Notes: generated from the letters alone by a model not told the origin. A stretch of DNA of 64,000 nucleotides from Lachnospiraceae bacterium NC2008 (GCA_000687675.1 JHWS01000002.1:124001-188000); one strand, 5' to 3'. Positions 34,798-44,517 are shown, numbered from the stretch's first letter. Made by a program: numbers and translations.

Positions 34798-35160
34798 TTA
34801 ATCCTCCGTAAGGCGTGACACTACATCAAGTATAACGTCTTCCTCAAATGGCTTGGTTACGAATTCTGAAGCGCCATATTTAATAGCTTCAAGAACATTG
34901 TTCTGCTGTCCGGCAGCTGTAACCATAATTACCTTTGAATTCTTATTAATATTCATAATTTCCTTAAGGGCACTAACGCCATCAAGGACCGGCATGGTGA
35001 TATCAAGAGTTACAATATCAGGATCAAGTTTAATAAACTTCTCTACTCCATCTTTTCCATCAACTGCTTCTCCAACAACTTCATAACCGTTGTTTTCAAA
35101 TATATTCTTTAGAATCTTTCTTGAAGTACGGGAATCATCAACAATAAGTATTTTAGCCAT
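34798..35160 (-). CDS. CheY-like single-domain response regulator
   Basis: About 120 residues from the ATG at 35160 (GAGG 8 nt upstream). The phosphoacceptor Asp is in DIVTLDITMP near residue 54, the acidic pair in VDDSRTS, Thr/Ser in VMVTAAGQ, and the switch Lys in FVTKPF. There is no output domain, as in CheY. It follows the CheX-like gene by 10 nt, an arrangement suggesting that the neighbour is its phosphatase or partner. No flagellar genes are in the window. Confidence 0.93.
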   Translation of the reverse strand: MAKILIVDDSRTSRKILKNIFENNGYEVVGEAVDGKDGVEKFIKLDPDIVTLDITMPVLDGVSALKEIMNINKNSKVIMVTAAGQQNNVLEAIKYGASEFVTKPFEEDVILDVVSRLTED

Positions 35161-35170
35161 TACCATAACC

Positions 35171-36043
35171 TCATTTCTGTACTTTTAATACTATTTCAAT
35201 CTCTTTACCATCAATAACAACTGGAACCTTGTAAAGGTTTTCAAATGGTAAAGACGTTTCGCCTTCATTAAGTGATGGAGCCATAAGCTCTACATTGATA
35301 TTTCTATAGCTAAGAGATGTTGCATATAAACCATTAACTATATTAAGGAACTCGCCTATTGAATCCAGGCTGTCCATATCAACTTTTTCAAAAGTTTCAC
35401 AGCCAAATACTGAAGCTATAAGAATAAGTCCATCATCAGAACCACCTAAAGTAATTATTGAATTATAATCACCCTCTAAGCACTGGTATGAAAGGCCGTT
35501 TCTCTTATATGAAGCAATTGTTTCATAAGATTTTACAAGGATGTCTGTAGATATAAGACGGTTGAGAGTTCTTACAAATATTGAAAGAAGGTCAAGCGAC
35601 GATTCTTCCATTCCTCTCATAAGATTATTTACAATAATATCAATATCGTCTGCCTTAACATCATCAAGATCAGAGGCTTCGATATTATATTCATTAGACA
35701 TAAGGTCAAATGCCTGGTCAAGTTCTTCAATAGTCATATACTGACCATCTGTAACAGCCTGACAAAACTGCATGTATGCATTACCCTGCATATCAAGCAG
35801 ATGAGAAACCTGCTGTGAATTAAGATAGCCAAGTTCAATAGCTATATCACCAAATCTCTTATCCATAACAGCCTGCTTACGTCTTATCTCTTCTGCTTTT
35901 TTCTGGTCAAGTAGACCTTCGGAAACAGCAATAAGACCAAGCTTAACTCTATTCTTTCCAAGACTAGCTTTAACATCAGCAAGTTCCTGGCTGGTAAGCT
36001 TACCATTAGCTACCAGATAATCCCCAAACATATTAGCTAACAT
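35171..36043 (-). CDS. Protein with N-terminal MshEN-like and C-terminal CheX-like domains
   Basis: About 290 residues from the ATG at 36043 (GGAGGG 7 nt upstream). Residues about 1-85 contain repeated helical units, GDYLVANGKLTSQEL and IAIELGYLNSQQVSHLL, like the N-terminal domain of MshE/GspE ATPases, which in MshE binds c-di-GMP. The C-terminal part (about 150-290) resembles CheX/CheC phosphatases, with ESSLDLLSIFVRTLNRL and DSIGEFLNIVNG. It is coupled with the CheY-like gene. A c-di-GMP-responsive partner of that regulator is inference; the key phosphatase residues are only partly matched. Confidence 0.7.
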   Translation of the reverse strand: MLANMFGDYLVANGKLTSQELADVKASLGKNRVKLGLIAVSEGLLDQKKAEEIRRKQAVMDKRFGDIAIELGYLNSQQVSHLLDMQGNAYMQFCQAVTDGQYMTIEELDQAFDLMSNEYNIEASDLDDVKADDIDIIVNNLMRGMEESSLDLLSIFVRTLNRLISTDILVKSYETIASYKRNGLSYQCLEGDYNSIITLGGSDDGLILIASVFGCETFEKVDMDSLDSIGEFLNIVNGLYATSLSYRNINVELMAPSLNEGETSLPFENLYKVPVVIDGKEIEIVLKVQK

Positions 36044-36092
36044 GGTGTGTCCCTCCATAAAAATACTAAGTAATATTATACATTATTATGGA

Positions 36093-39029
36093 CTAATTAG
36101 CAAAATATTCAGTAATAATTCTTTTGGCTACAGGAGCTGAATAATCACCACCTGAACCTATATTTTCAATAATAACAGTTACTACTATTTCAGGGTCATC
36201 AGCAGGCGCAAATCCTGTAAACCAAGCATGGGACCTTGAAGATGAATCCGCAAATTCTGCAGAACCTGTTTTTCCTGCAATAGTTATGCCACTGTCATTA
36301 ATCTTCTTAGCAGTACCAGTAGCAACAACCTCTTTCATATAGTCAGTAAGAATAGCCGCCTCATTATCTGACATAATACTTTTTATTTCCTGAGGCTTAA
36401 ACTCTGCAACTACCTTGCCGTTTCTATTCTTTACACAGTCAACCATATAAGGCTTAAGCATAGTCCCTTTATTGGCTATTGCAGCAGTTATCATATTAAG
36501 ATGCATAGGTGTCATAAGCACAGTACCTTGACCAATACTTGACTGCATCATATCATCGATAGTCATATCATTTCCAACTGATATCTTACTTGGCTTTGTA
36601 TCGTAGCCTAAATCAAGGTTAGCATTGAACATAAGCTCATCTAAAGTTGCGCAAAACTGGTCTCTGTTAAGCTTAAGACCTATATTGGCATATGAGCAGT
36701 TACATGACTTTGAAAATGAATGTTTAAGGTCAACGCTTCCGTGAGTCATACCGTGGTAACATTTAATAGTATTGCCATCTGCAGTAAATCTTCCCGAGCA
36801 GTTATAAGAATATGAACTGTAAGTATCAGGATTCTCTCTAATATACTCAAGGGTAGTAATAATCTTAAAAGTAGAACCTGGTGGATATAAGCCCTGGGCT
36901 GCTCTATTTAAAAGTGGAGCTTCTGTTTTACTTTGGCTTAAGGTAGCCATATTAACAGAAATTGAATTAGGGTCATAGTCTGGCTTAGAAACCATAGCAA
37001 GTATACGTCCGGTTTTAGCCTCCTGAACAACTACTGCTCCCCTATATGCCCCAAGAGAATCAGCCGCTATCTGCTGTAACTTGGGATCTAAAGTAGTATA
37101 AACATCATTACCAGGATTCTTTATTCCTGCCATATCATTCTTTATCTTCTGATCAACGCCTATATCTGAACTAATCAGGTAGATGTTATAGGCACTTTCT
37201 ATTCCACTTGTACCATAGGTACTATATCCAACTACATGTGAAAATAAACTTCCATATGGATAGTTTCTAAATATATTTCCATCAGAATCTTTGTAAGTTC
37301 CTGCCAGAACACTTCCGTCAGAAGCGTAGATATAACCTCTAGTATTCTGTTCTTCTAATACAGCCAGTCTTTTTGAGTTATAAGAATTATTTATAGCCTT
37401 CATTCTATCGAAATGCATAAAATGCCATATATTAAATATGATACCAATAAATATAAGGACATTTAATACATTAATAACAATATCAGGTCTAGGAAATAGT
37501 ATTTTAGAAATCTTTGTTCTTTTTTCCTCTTCATATAATTCATCATAATAAGAATCATCTATCTCAACGAATCTACCATGTTCATCGTAATAACCATTCT
37601 CAATATAGTAACCTTCGCTGTCATAATATCCAGGGTCTATATATTCGTCATCTTCGTCATAATAGCCTTCTTCTACATATATCCAGTCATCTTCAGGATA
37701 ATCATAGACAAGTTCCTTATCAGCAAGCTCTTCCTTAGATGGCATCATAGATATTCCTGCTATTACACCAAATAAAATCAGTATGGTAAATGCTGAAGAA
37801 CCACCACTTGAAATAAGAGGCAGTGTAACACCGGTAAGAGGTATAAACCTTGTACCGCCACCAATTGTTAATATAACCTGAGCAATAAATATAGTTGAAA
37901 GTCCATATATTATAAGCTTGTAATAAAGAGAAACTGTTCTTACAGCTATTTTTAAGAACAAAAATGTGCAGGCAAGGAAGGTAATAATCAGAAGTATTCC
38001 GAATAAAGTTCCCATTTCCTCGCATATTGCAGAAAAGACAAAGTCTTCATCAACAAGTGGAATAGTTCCAGGTTCACCTTTACCAAGTCCCATACCGAGC
38101 CAACCGCCTGTACCAATACCAAATAAAGACTGGGCAAGCTGATAGCCAGTAGAATTAATATCTCCCCAAGGGTCTTTCCAGGCATTAACCCTAACCATAA
38201 CATGGCTAAATACCTTAGATGCATATACAGCGCCTATAGAACCAACGATTAAACCTAAAATAGAATAAATATAATGACCTGTTGCTACATAAAGCATAAC
38301 CATATAGGTTAAGAAGAAAATTAAGGCTGTACCAAGATCTCTTGATAGAACAAGTATCATTATAAATGCCAGGGCAAATGCTGTAGTTAATACAATCTTC
38401 TTAAAGGAATGACTTTCAAATAGCATGCCAGCTATTAAGAATACAAATAAAACCTTAACAAGCTCAGATGGCTGGAAGGTTAAAGAAAGAACTCTAAAAG
38501 ACAGTTTTGATCCATTAACGCTTTTTCCAAAAGAAAGAACCAGAAGAAGCATAAGGATACCTACTGTACCATATATGTAAGTAAAATACTGGATAAAAGA
38601 TGATTTTCTAATAACTATAGGCACTGCAACAAATAAAGCAACGCATATTGCTACGATAATTAACTGTCTAAATGCATGGGTAAAACTTATTCGTGACTGA
38701 ATAATAAAACCAATAGATAAAAAGAGACAGATATGATTAAGCAGCATTCTGGATATATTTCTATATAAGGTAAAGCATATCCTTCCAGCAATAAACATAA
38801 TCATTATTCCAAATACATAGATTATTATGTACCTGTTATCTCTTAGATTAATTAAAAGAGTTATTGTTCCTAATGTATAAATTAATAGAACATATATAGA
38901 CTGTCTAATATAGAGAGACTTAATTCTGTCTCCGCCTTTTACAAATAATGGCCAGATTGATTCAATAAGATATACGAATAACAGGCCGCACATTATATAG
39001 TTTGATAATTCAGCAATAATATAATTCAT
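36093..39029 (-). CDS. SEDS glycosyltransferase fused to class B penicillin-binding protein
   Basis: A 978-residue single chain. Residues about 1-430 are a polytopic RodA/FtsW/SpoVE SEDS protein (FQPSELVKVLFVF; DLGTALIFF; WKDPWGD; YQLAQSLFGIGTGGWLG; GTRFIPLTGVTLPLISSGGSS). About 436-500 is a repeated Gly-Tyr-Tyr-Asp acidic linker. A further membrane helix (about 512-535) precedes a transpeptidase with STFK near 718, SCN near 772 and KTG near 921. SEDS proteins polymerise peptidoglycan and partner with a PBP; here both are covalent. The short PBP N-region lacks most of the dimerisation domain. Elongation, septal or sporulation role unassigned. No frameshift seen. Confidence 0.93.
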   Translation of the reverse strand: MNYIIAELSNYIMCGLLFVYLIESIWPLFVKGGDRIKSLYIRQSIYVLLIYTLGTITLLINLRDNRYIIIYVFGIMIMFIAGRICFTLYRNISRMLLNHICLFLSIGFIIQSRISFTHAFRQLIIVAICVALFVAVPIVIRKSSFIQYFTYIYGTVGILMLLLVLSFGKSVNGSKLSFRVLSLTFQPSELVKVLFVFLIAGMLFESHSFKKIVLTTAFALAFIMILVLSRDLGTALIFFLTYMVMLYVATGHYIYSILGLIVGSIGAVYASKVFSHVMVRVNAWKDPWGDINSTGYQLAQSLFGIGTGGWLGMGLGKGEPGTIPLVDEDFVFSAICEEMGTLFGILLIITFLACTFLFLKIAVRTVSLYYKLIIYGLSTIFIAQVILTIGGGTRFIPLTGVTLPLISSGGSSAFTILILFGVIAGISMMPSKEELADKELVYDYPEDDWIYVEEGYYDEDDEYIDPGYYDSEGYYIENGYYDEHGRFVEIDDSYYDELYEEEKRTKISKILFPRPDIVINVLNVLIFIGIIFNIWHFMHFDRMKAINNSYNSKRLAVLEEQNTRGYIYASDGSVLAGTYKDSDGNIFRNYPYGSLFSHVVGYSTYGTSGIESAYNIYLISSDIGVDQKIKNDMAGIKNPGNDVYTTLDPKLQQIAADSLGAYRGAVVVQEAKTGRILAMVSKPDYDPNSISVNMATLSQSKTEAPLLNRAAQGLYPPGSTFKIITTLEYIRENPDTYSSYSYNCSGRFTADGNTIKCYHGMTHGSVDLKHSFSKSCNCSYANIGLKLNRDQFCATLDELMFNANLDLGYDTKPSKISVGNDMTIDDMMQSSIGQGTVLMTPMHLNMITAAIANKGTMLKPYMVDCVKNRNGKVVAEFKPQEIKSIMSDNEAAILTDYMKEVVATGTAKKINDSGITIAGKTGSAEFADSSSRSHAWFTGFAPADDPEIVVTVIIENIGSGGDYSAPVAKRIITEYFAN

Positions 39030-41189
39030 CTATTCTACGCCTCTATTATAATGTCCTCTTGTATATGAATTATTAATATTTCCTGTTTCAAATGAAACTA
39101 ATATATTCTTAGTCTCATTATAGTCTTCTATTGTGAAATTAAATCTAAGTCCACTGAATCTACCGGATAATTCACTGGTTTTGTCCATTAAACTTTGAGG
39201 TAAGTTGTTATATATTGTGTTAAAGCATAAATTATGATTAAGAAGGGCTGGGAACTTACGTCCTTTATCATCCTCTAAATAAAGAATCTTTTCATAATCC
39301 TTATTGCAACCACGGCTTGTTTTAAGAAGGCAGTTTGCTGTTTGCATAAGTTCTGTATAGCCATATATAACGACTTCTCTCTTATCCTCTCTATTATAAT
39401 GCTTAAGCTCTCCAAAATTATTCTCATAAGATGAAGTATATGATGATACCATATCTAATACATAATCTTCAGAATAAATATTAAATACATAAAGCCCAGT
39501 ATCACCGCATATTTCATATTCAGGATAATGCTTCTTTGCAAATGCTATAGCATCTATAGAACCGGCATATATACCTTTTATAACTATTCCATCATCCAAC
39601 AAGTTAGATATTTCATTATCAAGATATGTTTTAATATAAGAAATTTTATTATCTCTCATTACTGGAGGAAGGCTTATATACACCTCTTTATCCATTAATT
39701 TTGATACAAGAGCTTTATTTAGTTTTTCTAAAATAAAACAATCTAATATAAGTTTAGAATAAAAATCGTATTCTAAACCAGCCTTAAGCTGGCCAATATT
39801 CTTTACTGCAACTATATAGCTATTTTCACTTGCTTTAGAAGATTTATTATTTATTAACGCTTTCTTTTTATCAAAATATGAAGTATCTGTATCTTTATTA
39901 ACAGTAATAAGCTTATCTTCTAATAAATCACAAATATTTCTTCTGCATTCATTTAAAACCGATACAGGTATAAATGACCTATCATCTGTTTTAACTTTTA
40001 TACTAACAGGATTATATGGAGTATTACCAAACTTAGATAATTTATCAATAATATCTTTTTCTGATAATGCTTTGTTCTGAGCTTCCTGACAAATTGGTCC
40101 TTCAAAGTCTAATGATAAATCCTTACCATAAGTAACTTTAATCTTTATAGGGCTGTCTACAAAGGCAAAAACATCAAGTTTAATGTCTTTCTTAATTCTG
40201 TTTTCAATATATTTATCAGCAATCTCTTTTGCTTTTTCTTTAGAAATTCCTTTATATGAAGGGCTTTCAATAGAGATCATAGACTTGCCATTATGAGTAT
40301 TCATATAGCCCTGACAAATCTGACTTCTAATATATAAATCAGAGATTTCTTCCAGATCTTCTTTTGAAACCTTGTATGAACCATTCTTAAGATATAAATC
40401 TATATATTTTCTGTAAATAGCTGTTACGCCAGCGGCATATTCTGGAGACTTCATTCTGCCTTCGATTTTAAAAGAATCAATACCAGCATCAATAAGAGCA
40501 CCTATATCTTCTAAGGTGCACATATCCTTCATACTTATAATATAGGCATCATCCATTAATTTCTTAGAATTACCATCTTCGTATAATGAATAAGACTTTC
40601 TGCAGGTTCCAGCGCATCGGCCTCTATTACCGGATCTTCCTCCTGCCATAGATGAAAACAGGCATTTGCCAGAATAGGAATAACACATGGCACCATGTAT
40701 AAAACACTCAACCTCAAGTCCAGTATCTTTTAAATGCTTGAATTCAGATAGAGATAATTCTCTGGAAGGTACGATTCTTTTTATACCTTTATCTTTAAGG
40801 TATAGTCCCCCCTCAGAAGACATAACTGACATCTGTGTAGAACCGTGAAGTTCAAGTTTTGGAAAGGTATTAGAAAGTAAATCAATAAGACCTAAATCCT
40901 GAATAATGATACCGTCAAGCCCAGCCTGATACAGAGGCTCAATAAGCTTTAAAGCATCATACATCTCAGTATTTTTAAGTAGAATATTAAGGGCAAGGTA
41001 TATCTTCTTGCCTAGTATATGACCGTATTTAATTACATCTACGATTTGATCAGTAGAAAGATTTTTAGCATATGCTCTAGCTGAAAATGCATCAGCGCCA
41101 AGATATATAGCATCAGCACCAGCTGAGAATGCAGCAATAGCGCTATTATACTCACCGCAAGGTGCTAATAGTTCTGGTGTATATGTCAT
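39030..41189 (-). CDS. U32 family protein (RlhA/TrhP-like RNA hydroxylase candidate)
   Basis: A 719-residue U32 peptidase-family protein. ELLAPCGEYNSAIAAFSAGADAIYLG is the TIM-barrel start. ECFIHGAMCYSYSGKC is the U32 signature, and with the downstream RGRCAGTCR it gives four cysteines in the Fe-S-like arrangement. Related RlhA and TrhP hydroxylate 23S rRNA or tRNA using prephenate; no protease activity is established for those. The C-terminal extension (about 400-719) matches the long RlhA class. It abuts the SEDS-PBP start and follows zapA, a conserved order in Clostridia. Confidence 0.9.
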   Translation of the reverse strand: MTYTPELLAPCGEYNSAIAAFSAGADAIYLGADAFSARAYAKNLSTDQIVDVIKYGHILGKKIYLALNILLKNTEMYDALKLIEPLYQAGLDGIIIQDLGLIDLLSNTFPKLELHGSTQMSVMSSEGGLYLKDKGIKRIVPSRELSLSEFKHLKDTGLEVECFIHGAMCYSYSGKCLFSSMAGGRSGNRGRCAGTCRKSYSLYEDGNSKKLMDDAYIISMKDMCTLEDIGALIDAGIDSFKIEGRMKSPEYAAGVTAIYRKYIDLYLKNGSYKVSKEDLEEISDLYIRSQICQGYMNTHNGKSMISIESPSYKGISKEKAKEIADKYIENRIKKDIKLDVFAFVDSPIKIKVTYGKDLSLDFEGPICQEAQNKALSEKDIIDKLSKFGNTPYNPVSIKVKTDDRSFIPVSVLNECRRNICDLLEDKLITVNKDTDTSYFDKKKALINNKSSKASENSYIVAVKNIGQLKAGLEYDFYSKLILDCFILEKLNKALVSKLMDKEVYISLPPVMRDNKISYIKTYLDNEISNLLDDGIVIKGIYAGSIDAIAFAKKHYPEYEICGDTGLYVFNIYSEDYVLDMVSSYTSSYENNFGELKHYNREDKREVVIYGYTELMQTANCLLKTSRGCNKDYEKILYLEDDKGRKFPALLNHNLCFNTIYNNLPQSLMDKTSELSGRFSGLRFNFTIEDYNETKNILVSFETGNINNSYTRGHYNRGVE

Positions 41190-41211
41190 AATAAACCTGT
41201 ATCTTAAATAT

Positions 41212-41238
41212 AAAACCTGCCGTCACTGGCAGGTTTTT
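41212..41238 (-). terminator. Terminator between zapA and the U32 gene
   Basis: AAAACCTGCC (41212-41221) pairs with GGCAGGTTTT (41228-41237) around a 6-nt loop. T-runs flank both sides. Confidence 0.8.
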
Positions 41239-41243
41239 ATTAA

Positions 41244-41651
41244 TTATCTTCTCTTATCTTTATTTTCTGCTTCTAAAACAGCTATCTTTTTCTGAGCTTC
41301 CTGAAGCTGAAGTTCACATTTATGAAGACTTTCTTTAGTCTGCTTAATCATCATGTCTTTGTTTATAACATCATGCTTCATATCATAAAGTTCATTCTGC
41401 TTAACCTTAAGTTCAGCTTCAAACTTTTCAGCATCCTGCTTAGCTTTGAAATAATCATCAACCATATTTATCTCAAGAAGCATATGCTGGTCATCCTTGC
41501 TTGCATGTCTGTAAGCATCAGATCTGTTACACTCAGCAATTTTATTATTTATATATAAAGCGACTCTCTGTAAATACTCTTCGCTTTCATATCCACTCAT
41601 GGTAAGAACTTTACCATTAATAACAACTTGAACGTCGGTTTTTTCGGTCAT
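41244..41651 (-). CDS. zapA: Cell division protein ZapA
   Basis: About 135 residues from the ATG at 41651, with AAAGGTG 6 nt upstream. The N-terminal ZapA domain (VVINGKVLTMSGYESEEYLQRVALYINNKI) is followed by a long coiled coil with LLEINMVDDYFKAK. ZapA bundles FtsZ and steadies the Z-ring. Its own promoter lies just upstream, at the end of ruvB. Confidence 0.92.
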   Translation of the reverse strand: MTEKTDVQVVINGKVLTMSGYESEEYLQRVALYINNKIAECNRSDAYRHASKDDQHMLLEINMVDDYFKAKQDAEKFEAELKVKQNELYDMKHDVINKDMMIKQTKESLHKCELQLQEAQKKIAVLEAENKDKRR

Positions 41652-41687
41652 TGTTTTCACCTTTCAAACATAAACAATACATGTAAG

Positions 41688-41717
41688 ATTATAGCATATA
41701 GGATAGAGGCAAGTAAA
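41688..41717 (-). promoter_or_regulatory. zapA promoter
   Basis: Read on the minus strand: TTTACT (41717-41712), 18-nt spacer, TATAAT (41693-41688) with extended TG. The -35 lies inside a 9-bp inverted repeat GGCAAGTAA/TTACTTGCC (41708-41740) that also includes the ruvB stop codon. Confidence 0.6.
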
Positions 41718-41731
41718 TAACTCTATTATGC

Positions 41732-42742
41732 TTACTTGCCATCTGCAGGCATCTCCATATTAAAATGCTTGTAGGCCCGTTCTGTAGCCACGCGGCCTCT
41801 TGGAGTCCTGTTAATAAAACCGTTTTTAATAAGGAATGGTTCATAAACATCCTCTATTGTTCCGCTATCTTCTCCTGTTGCAGCAGCCAAAGTATCAAGT
41901 CCTACTGGACCGCCTGAAAACTTTTCAATAATAGTTAGAAGTAAATCTCTGTCAGTAGAATCAAGGCCCATAGTATCTACTTCCATCTGATCTAAGGCAT
42001 AAGATGCTACTTCATGAGTAATAATTCCATCAAACTTAATCTGAGCAAAGTCTCTTACTCTCTTAAGAAGTCTGTTAGCAAGTCTTGGAGTACCGCGGCT
42101 TCTTCTTGCCATTTCTAAAGCACCATCATAATCAATTTCTACATCCAGTTTCTTGGCTGAGTTAGAAATAATAGTTTCAAGTTCATTATCAGTGTAGAAT
42201 TCAAGTTTTTCTATAAATCCAAATCTGTCACGAAGAGGTGCTGTAAGAAGTCCCGCTCTGGTTGTTGCACCTATTAAAGTGAAATGCGGAAGATCAAGCC
42301 TTACACTTTTAGCATCCTGCCCCTTGCCAATCATAATATCTATAGCAAAGTCTTCCATAGCAGGATAAAGAACTTCTTCTACCTGTCTGTTAAGTCTGTG
42401 AATCTCATCTATAAAAAGAATATCTCCTTCTTCAAGACGGTTTAGTATAGATGCTAAATCCCCTGGTTTTTCAATTGCAGGACCAGATGTAACTTTAATA
42501 TTTACTCCCATCTCATTGGCAATTATGTTAGAAAGTGTTGTTTTTCCAAGTCCAGGAGGCCCATAAAAAAGGCAATGATCCAAAGATTCTTTTCTTTGCT
42601 TTGCAGCATCAATAAATATACAAAGTTTTTCTTTTATCTTTGTCTGTCCTACATAGTCCTTAAGTGTTTGAGGACGTAGTACATTCTCTATACTTTTATC
42701 TTCTTCTGTAAATTGTGTTTTAAGAGTTATTTTGCTAGCCAT
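41732..42742 (-). CDS. ruvB: Holliday junction branch migration helicase RuvB
   Basis: A 336-residue AAA+ motor that pumps DNA through the RuvA-bound four-way junction. Walker [14 protein letters not shown], Walker [11 protein letters not shown], sensor [18 protein letters not shown], and the C-terminal winged helix ([13 protein letters not shown]) are intact. ruvA is 15 nt upstream in the same operon. Confidence 0.98.
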   Translation of the reverse strand: MASKITLKTQFTEEDKSIENVLRPQTLKDYVGQTKIKEKLCIFIDAAKQRKESLDHCLFYGPPGLGKTTLSNIIANEMGVNIKVTSGPAIEKPGDLASILNRLEEGDILFIDEIHRLNRQVEEVLYPAMEDFAIDIMIGKGQDAKSVRLDLPHFTLIGATTRAGLLTAPLRDRFGFIEKLEFYTDNELETIISNSAKKLDVEIDYDGALEMARRSRGTPRLANRLLKRVRDFAQIKFDGIITHEVASYALDQMEVDTMGLDSTDRDLLLTIIEKFSGGPVGLDTLAAATGEDSGTIEDVYEPFLIKNGFINRTPRGRVATERAYKHFNMEMPADGK

Positions 42743-42756
42743 ATATAGCCTCTTTA

Positions 42757-43359
42757 TTAGTTATCTATGTATTTTAAAGCTTCTCTTAAGATGCTTGATG
42801 TATCATTATTAGCACGTTTTGCAGCGTCTTCAACTGCTTCTTTAGATATTTTAGCTGAAAAGCCTAGAGCCAACATAGCCTCTATTGCTTCGTTCATAGC
42901 GCTTGTCATATCATCACTTGGTTTATCCACCCCATCGATGCTAATTTCTATTTCTTCTTTACTAACCTTATCATTAAGATCTATAACAAGTCTTTCAGCT
43001 GATTTTTTACCTACACCAGGAGCTTTGCTAATAGCTGCTGCATCTCTGTTTGCAAGAGCAATAACAAGTTCTTCTACTGTTAATGTTGAAAGGATAGATA
43101 AAGCACCCTTTGGCCCTATTCCTGATACAGATATAAGTTTTTTAAAGATATTAAGTTCTTCTCTTTTAGCAAATCCATATAAGAGAAAGGCATCTTCTCT
43201 AACCAAAGTATAGGTAAATATTCTAGCCTCCATACCTTCATCAGGTATAATATCTATTTTTGATTTTGGCATAAATATGTTATAACCAATGCCGTTGTTT
43301 TCTATAATTATTCCTTCGTTATTCTTTTCGACTATAGTTCCTGTGATATAAGCGTACAA
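42757..43359 (-). CDS. ruvA: Holliday junction DNA-binding protein RuvA
   Basis: A 200-residue tetrameric junction binder. The OB-fold start [14 protein letters not shown], the helix-hairpin-helix repeats ([35 protein letters not shown]) and a C-terminal domain III that binds RuvB are present. Its start lies 28 nt inside the preceding chemoreceptor-like gene, so its translation is tied to that gene. Confidence 0.97.
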   Translation of the reverse strand: MYAYITGTIVEKNNEGIIIENNGIGYNIFMPKSKIDIIPDEGMEARIFTYTLVREDAFLLYGFAKREELNIFKKLISVSGIGPKGALSILSTLTVEELVIALANRDAAAISKAPGVGKKSAERLVIDLNDKVSKEEIEISIDGVDKPSDDMTSAMNEAIEAMLALGFSAKISKEAVEDAAKRANNDTSSILREALKYIDN

Positions 43360-44504
43360 ATCTTAAGTCCCTCTTTTATTGTATTATTATGAGATTCATT
43401 AATTTTTTGAATCTCGTATGCTTTTTGAGATAGTTCTCGAATATTATCATATATTTCATCTATAGAATATATGGTTCCTTCAAGTTCTCCAGATATATCT
43501 CTTGCTCTATCTCCAAGCATAGCAAGAGTTTTACCTTGGCCTTCAAGTTCTTCATCACAAAATGAAGCCTGCATAAGAGCAAGATTTATTGAGTTTTTGG
43601 CCTGAATAAGTTCAAGAGAAAGCTGGTCTGTCTTTTCAAGGATCTTATCAGATGTGTTTTTTATTTCATCAAGGGCATTTACAATATTGATATTGTAAGT
43701 ACCTGCTCTGGATGCTTCTACTGTTGTATTAACTGAATACAGGTTGTTTTTAGTAGATAATGTCTGAAGTATGGATATATCTGATAAAAGCATCTCCAGC
43801 TGTCTTATAGACTCGTTTAAGTTATCTACTAAAACCTTATAGGCCTGTCTGGTTGTATTAATATCAAACTTAGCATCTTCACTTGTTTTATCTGATAGCT
43901 TAAAGATAGCTTTAACATTCTCGTTATTTTCATCAAGGTTATTTTTATACTGTTTGAACCTAGACTCTATATCAATAATATCATTAATATTAGAGTCAAT
44001 TTGATCAGATGACTTAAGGAGTTTATTCTGTTTCTCTATCAGCTTATCAGAAAGTTTCTTTACGGATGACAGCTTATTATCAAGGTCATTAATAGCTTTG
44101 TCTGATTCTTCCTGAATATCATCAATATCATTCTTGGTCTCTAAAAGTTCCTGTTCAAGATAATCCATCTTGTCCATGTTACTTCTTATAGCATTAACAA
44201 ACTCTTTCATATCCTTTGAATTGCCATAAACAGACAGCTTCTCACTTTGGATACCGTAACAAAGAGTATCAAGAGGATTAAACAATCTCTTTATTTTATT
44301 AACCAGGAATGTTGTAAGAATAATATACATAAGCAGAAAAGCCCCAAAAAGGGATATAACCTTAGTATAGAAATACTCTATCTCGTCTCTGCTTAGATAT
44401 AAGAATGCTGAGGAACCTAAAAAAAGCAAGGTAAATGAAATACCAAAGCTAATATAAATGTTAACCACTATATCTTTTGAAAAGGATTTTCTAGGCTTAA
44501 TCAT
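43332..44504 (-). CDS. Membrane coiled-coil protein with degenerate chemoreceptor signalling tip
   Basis: About 390 residues from the ATG at 44504; upstream in-frame ATGs (44543, 44579) have no ribosome site and fall in or before the promoter palindrome. Two membrane helices (about 15-37 and 46-66) with almost no extracytoplasmic loop are followed by a HAMP-like stretch and a long coiled coil. The region around ILQTLSTKNNLYSVNTTVEASRAG resembles the hairpin tip of methyl-accepting proteins (normally QTNLLALNAAIEAARAGE), but the residues that contact CheA/CheW are altered. It is the first gene of an operon with ruvA and ruvB, which it overlaps by 28 nt. Role unknown. Confidence 0.78.
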   Translation of the reverse strand: MIKPRKSFSKDIVVNIYISFGISFTLLFLGSSAFLYLSRDEIEYFYTKVISLFGAFLLMYIILTTFLVNKIKRLFNPLDTLCYGIQSEKLSVYGNSKDMKEFVNAIRSNMDKMDYLEQELLETKNDIDDIQEESDKAINDLDNKLSSVKKLSDKLIEKQNKLLKSSDQIDSNINDIIDIESRFKQYKNNLDENNENVKAIFKLSDKTSEDAKFDINTTRQAYKVLVDNLNESIRQLEMLLSDISILQTLSTKNNLYSVNTTVEASRAGTYNINIVNALDEIKNTSDKILEKTDQLSLELIQAKNSINLALMQASFCDEELEGQGKTLAMLGDRARDISGELEGTIYSIDEIYDNIRELSQKAYEIQKINESHNNTIKEGLKICTLISQEL

Positions 44505-44511
44505 AACATAG

Positions 44512-44517
44512 ATTATA
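44512..44517 (-). promoter_or_regulatory. -10 element of the chemoreceptor-like/ruvAB operon
   Basis: TATAAT (44517-44512 on the minus strand) ends 7 nt before the ATG at 44504; the expected start of transcription would be at or next to the ATG, so a leaderless mRNA is possible. The -35 (TTCTTT, 17 nt upstream) is weak and overlaps the GAAC palindrome at 44538-44555. Confidence 0.45.

Noticed and set aside
41708-41740. Hairpin GGCAAGTAA/TTACTTGCC as a terminator of ruvB
   Set aside because: No T-run follows on the minus strand and the left arm overlaps the zapA -35, so I treat it as part of the zapA control region.
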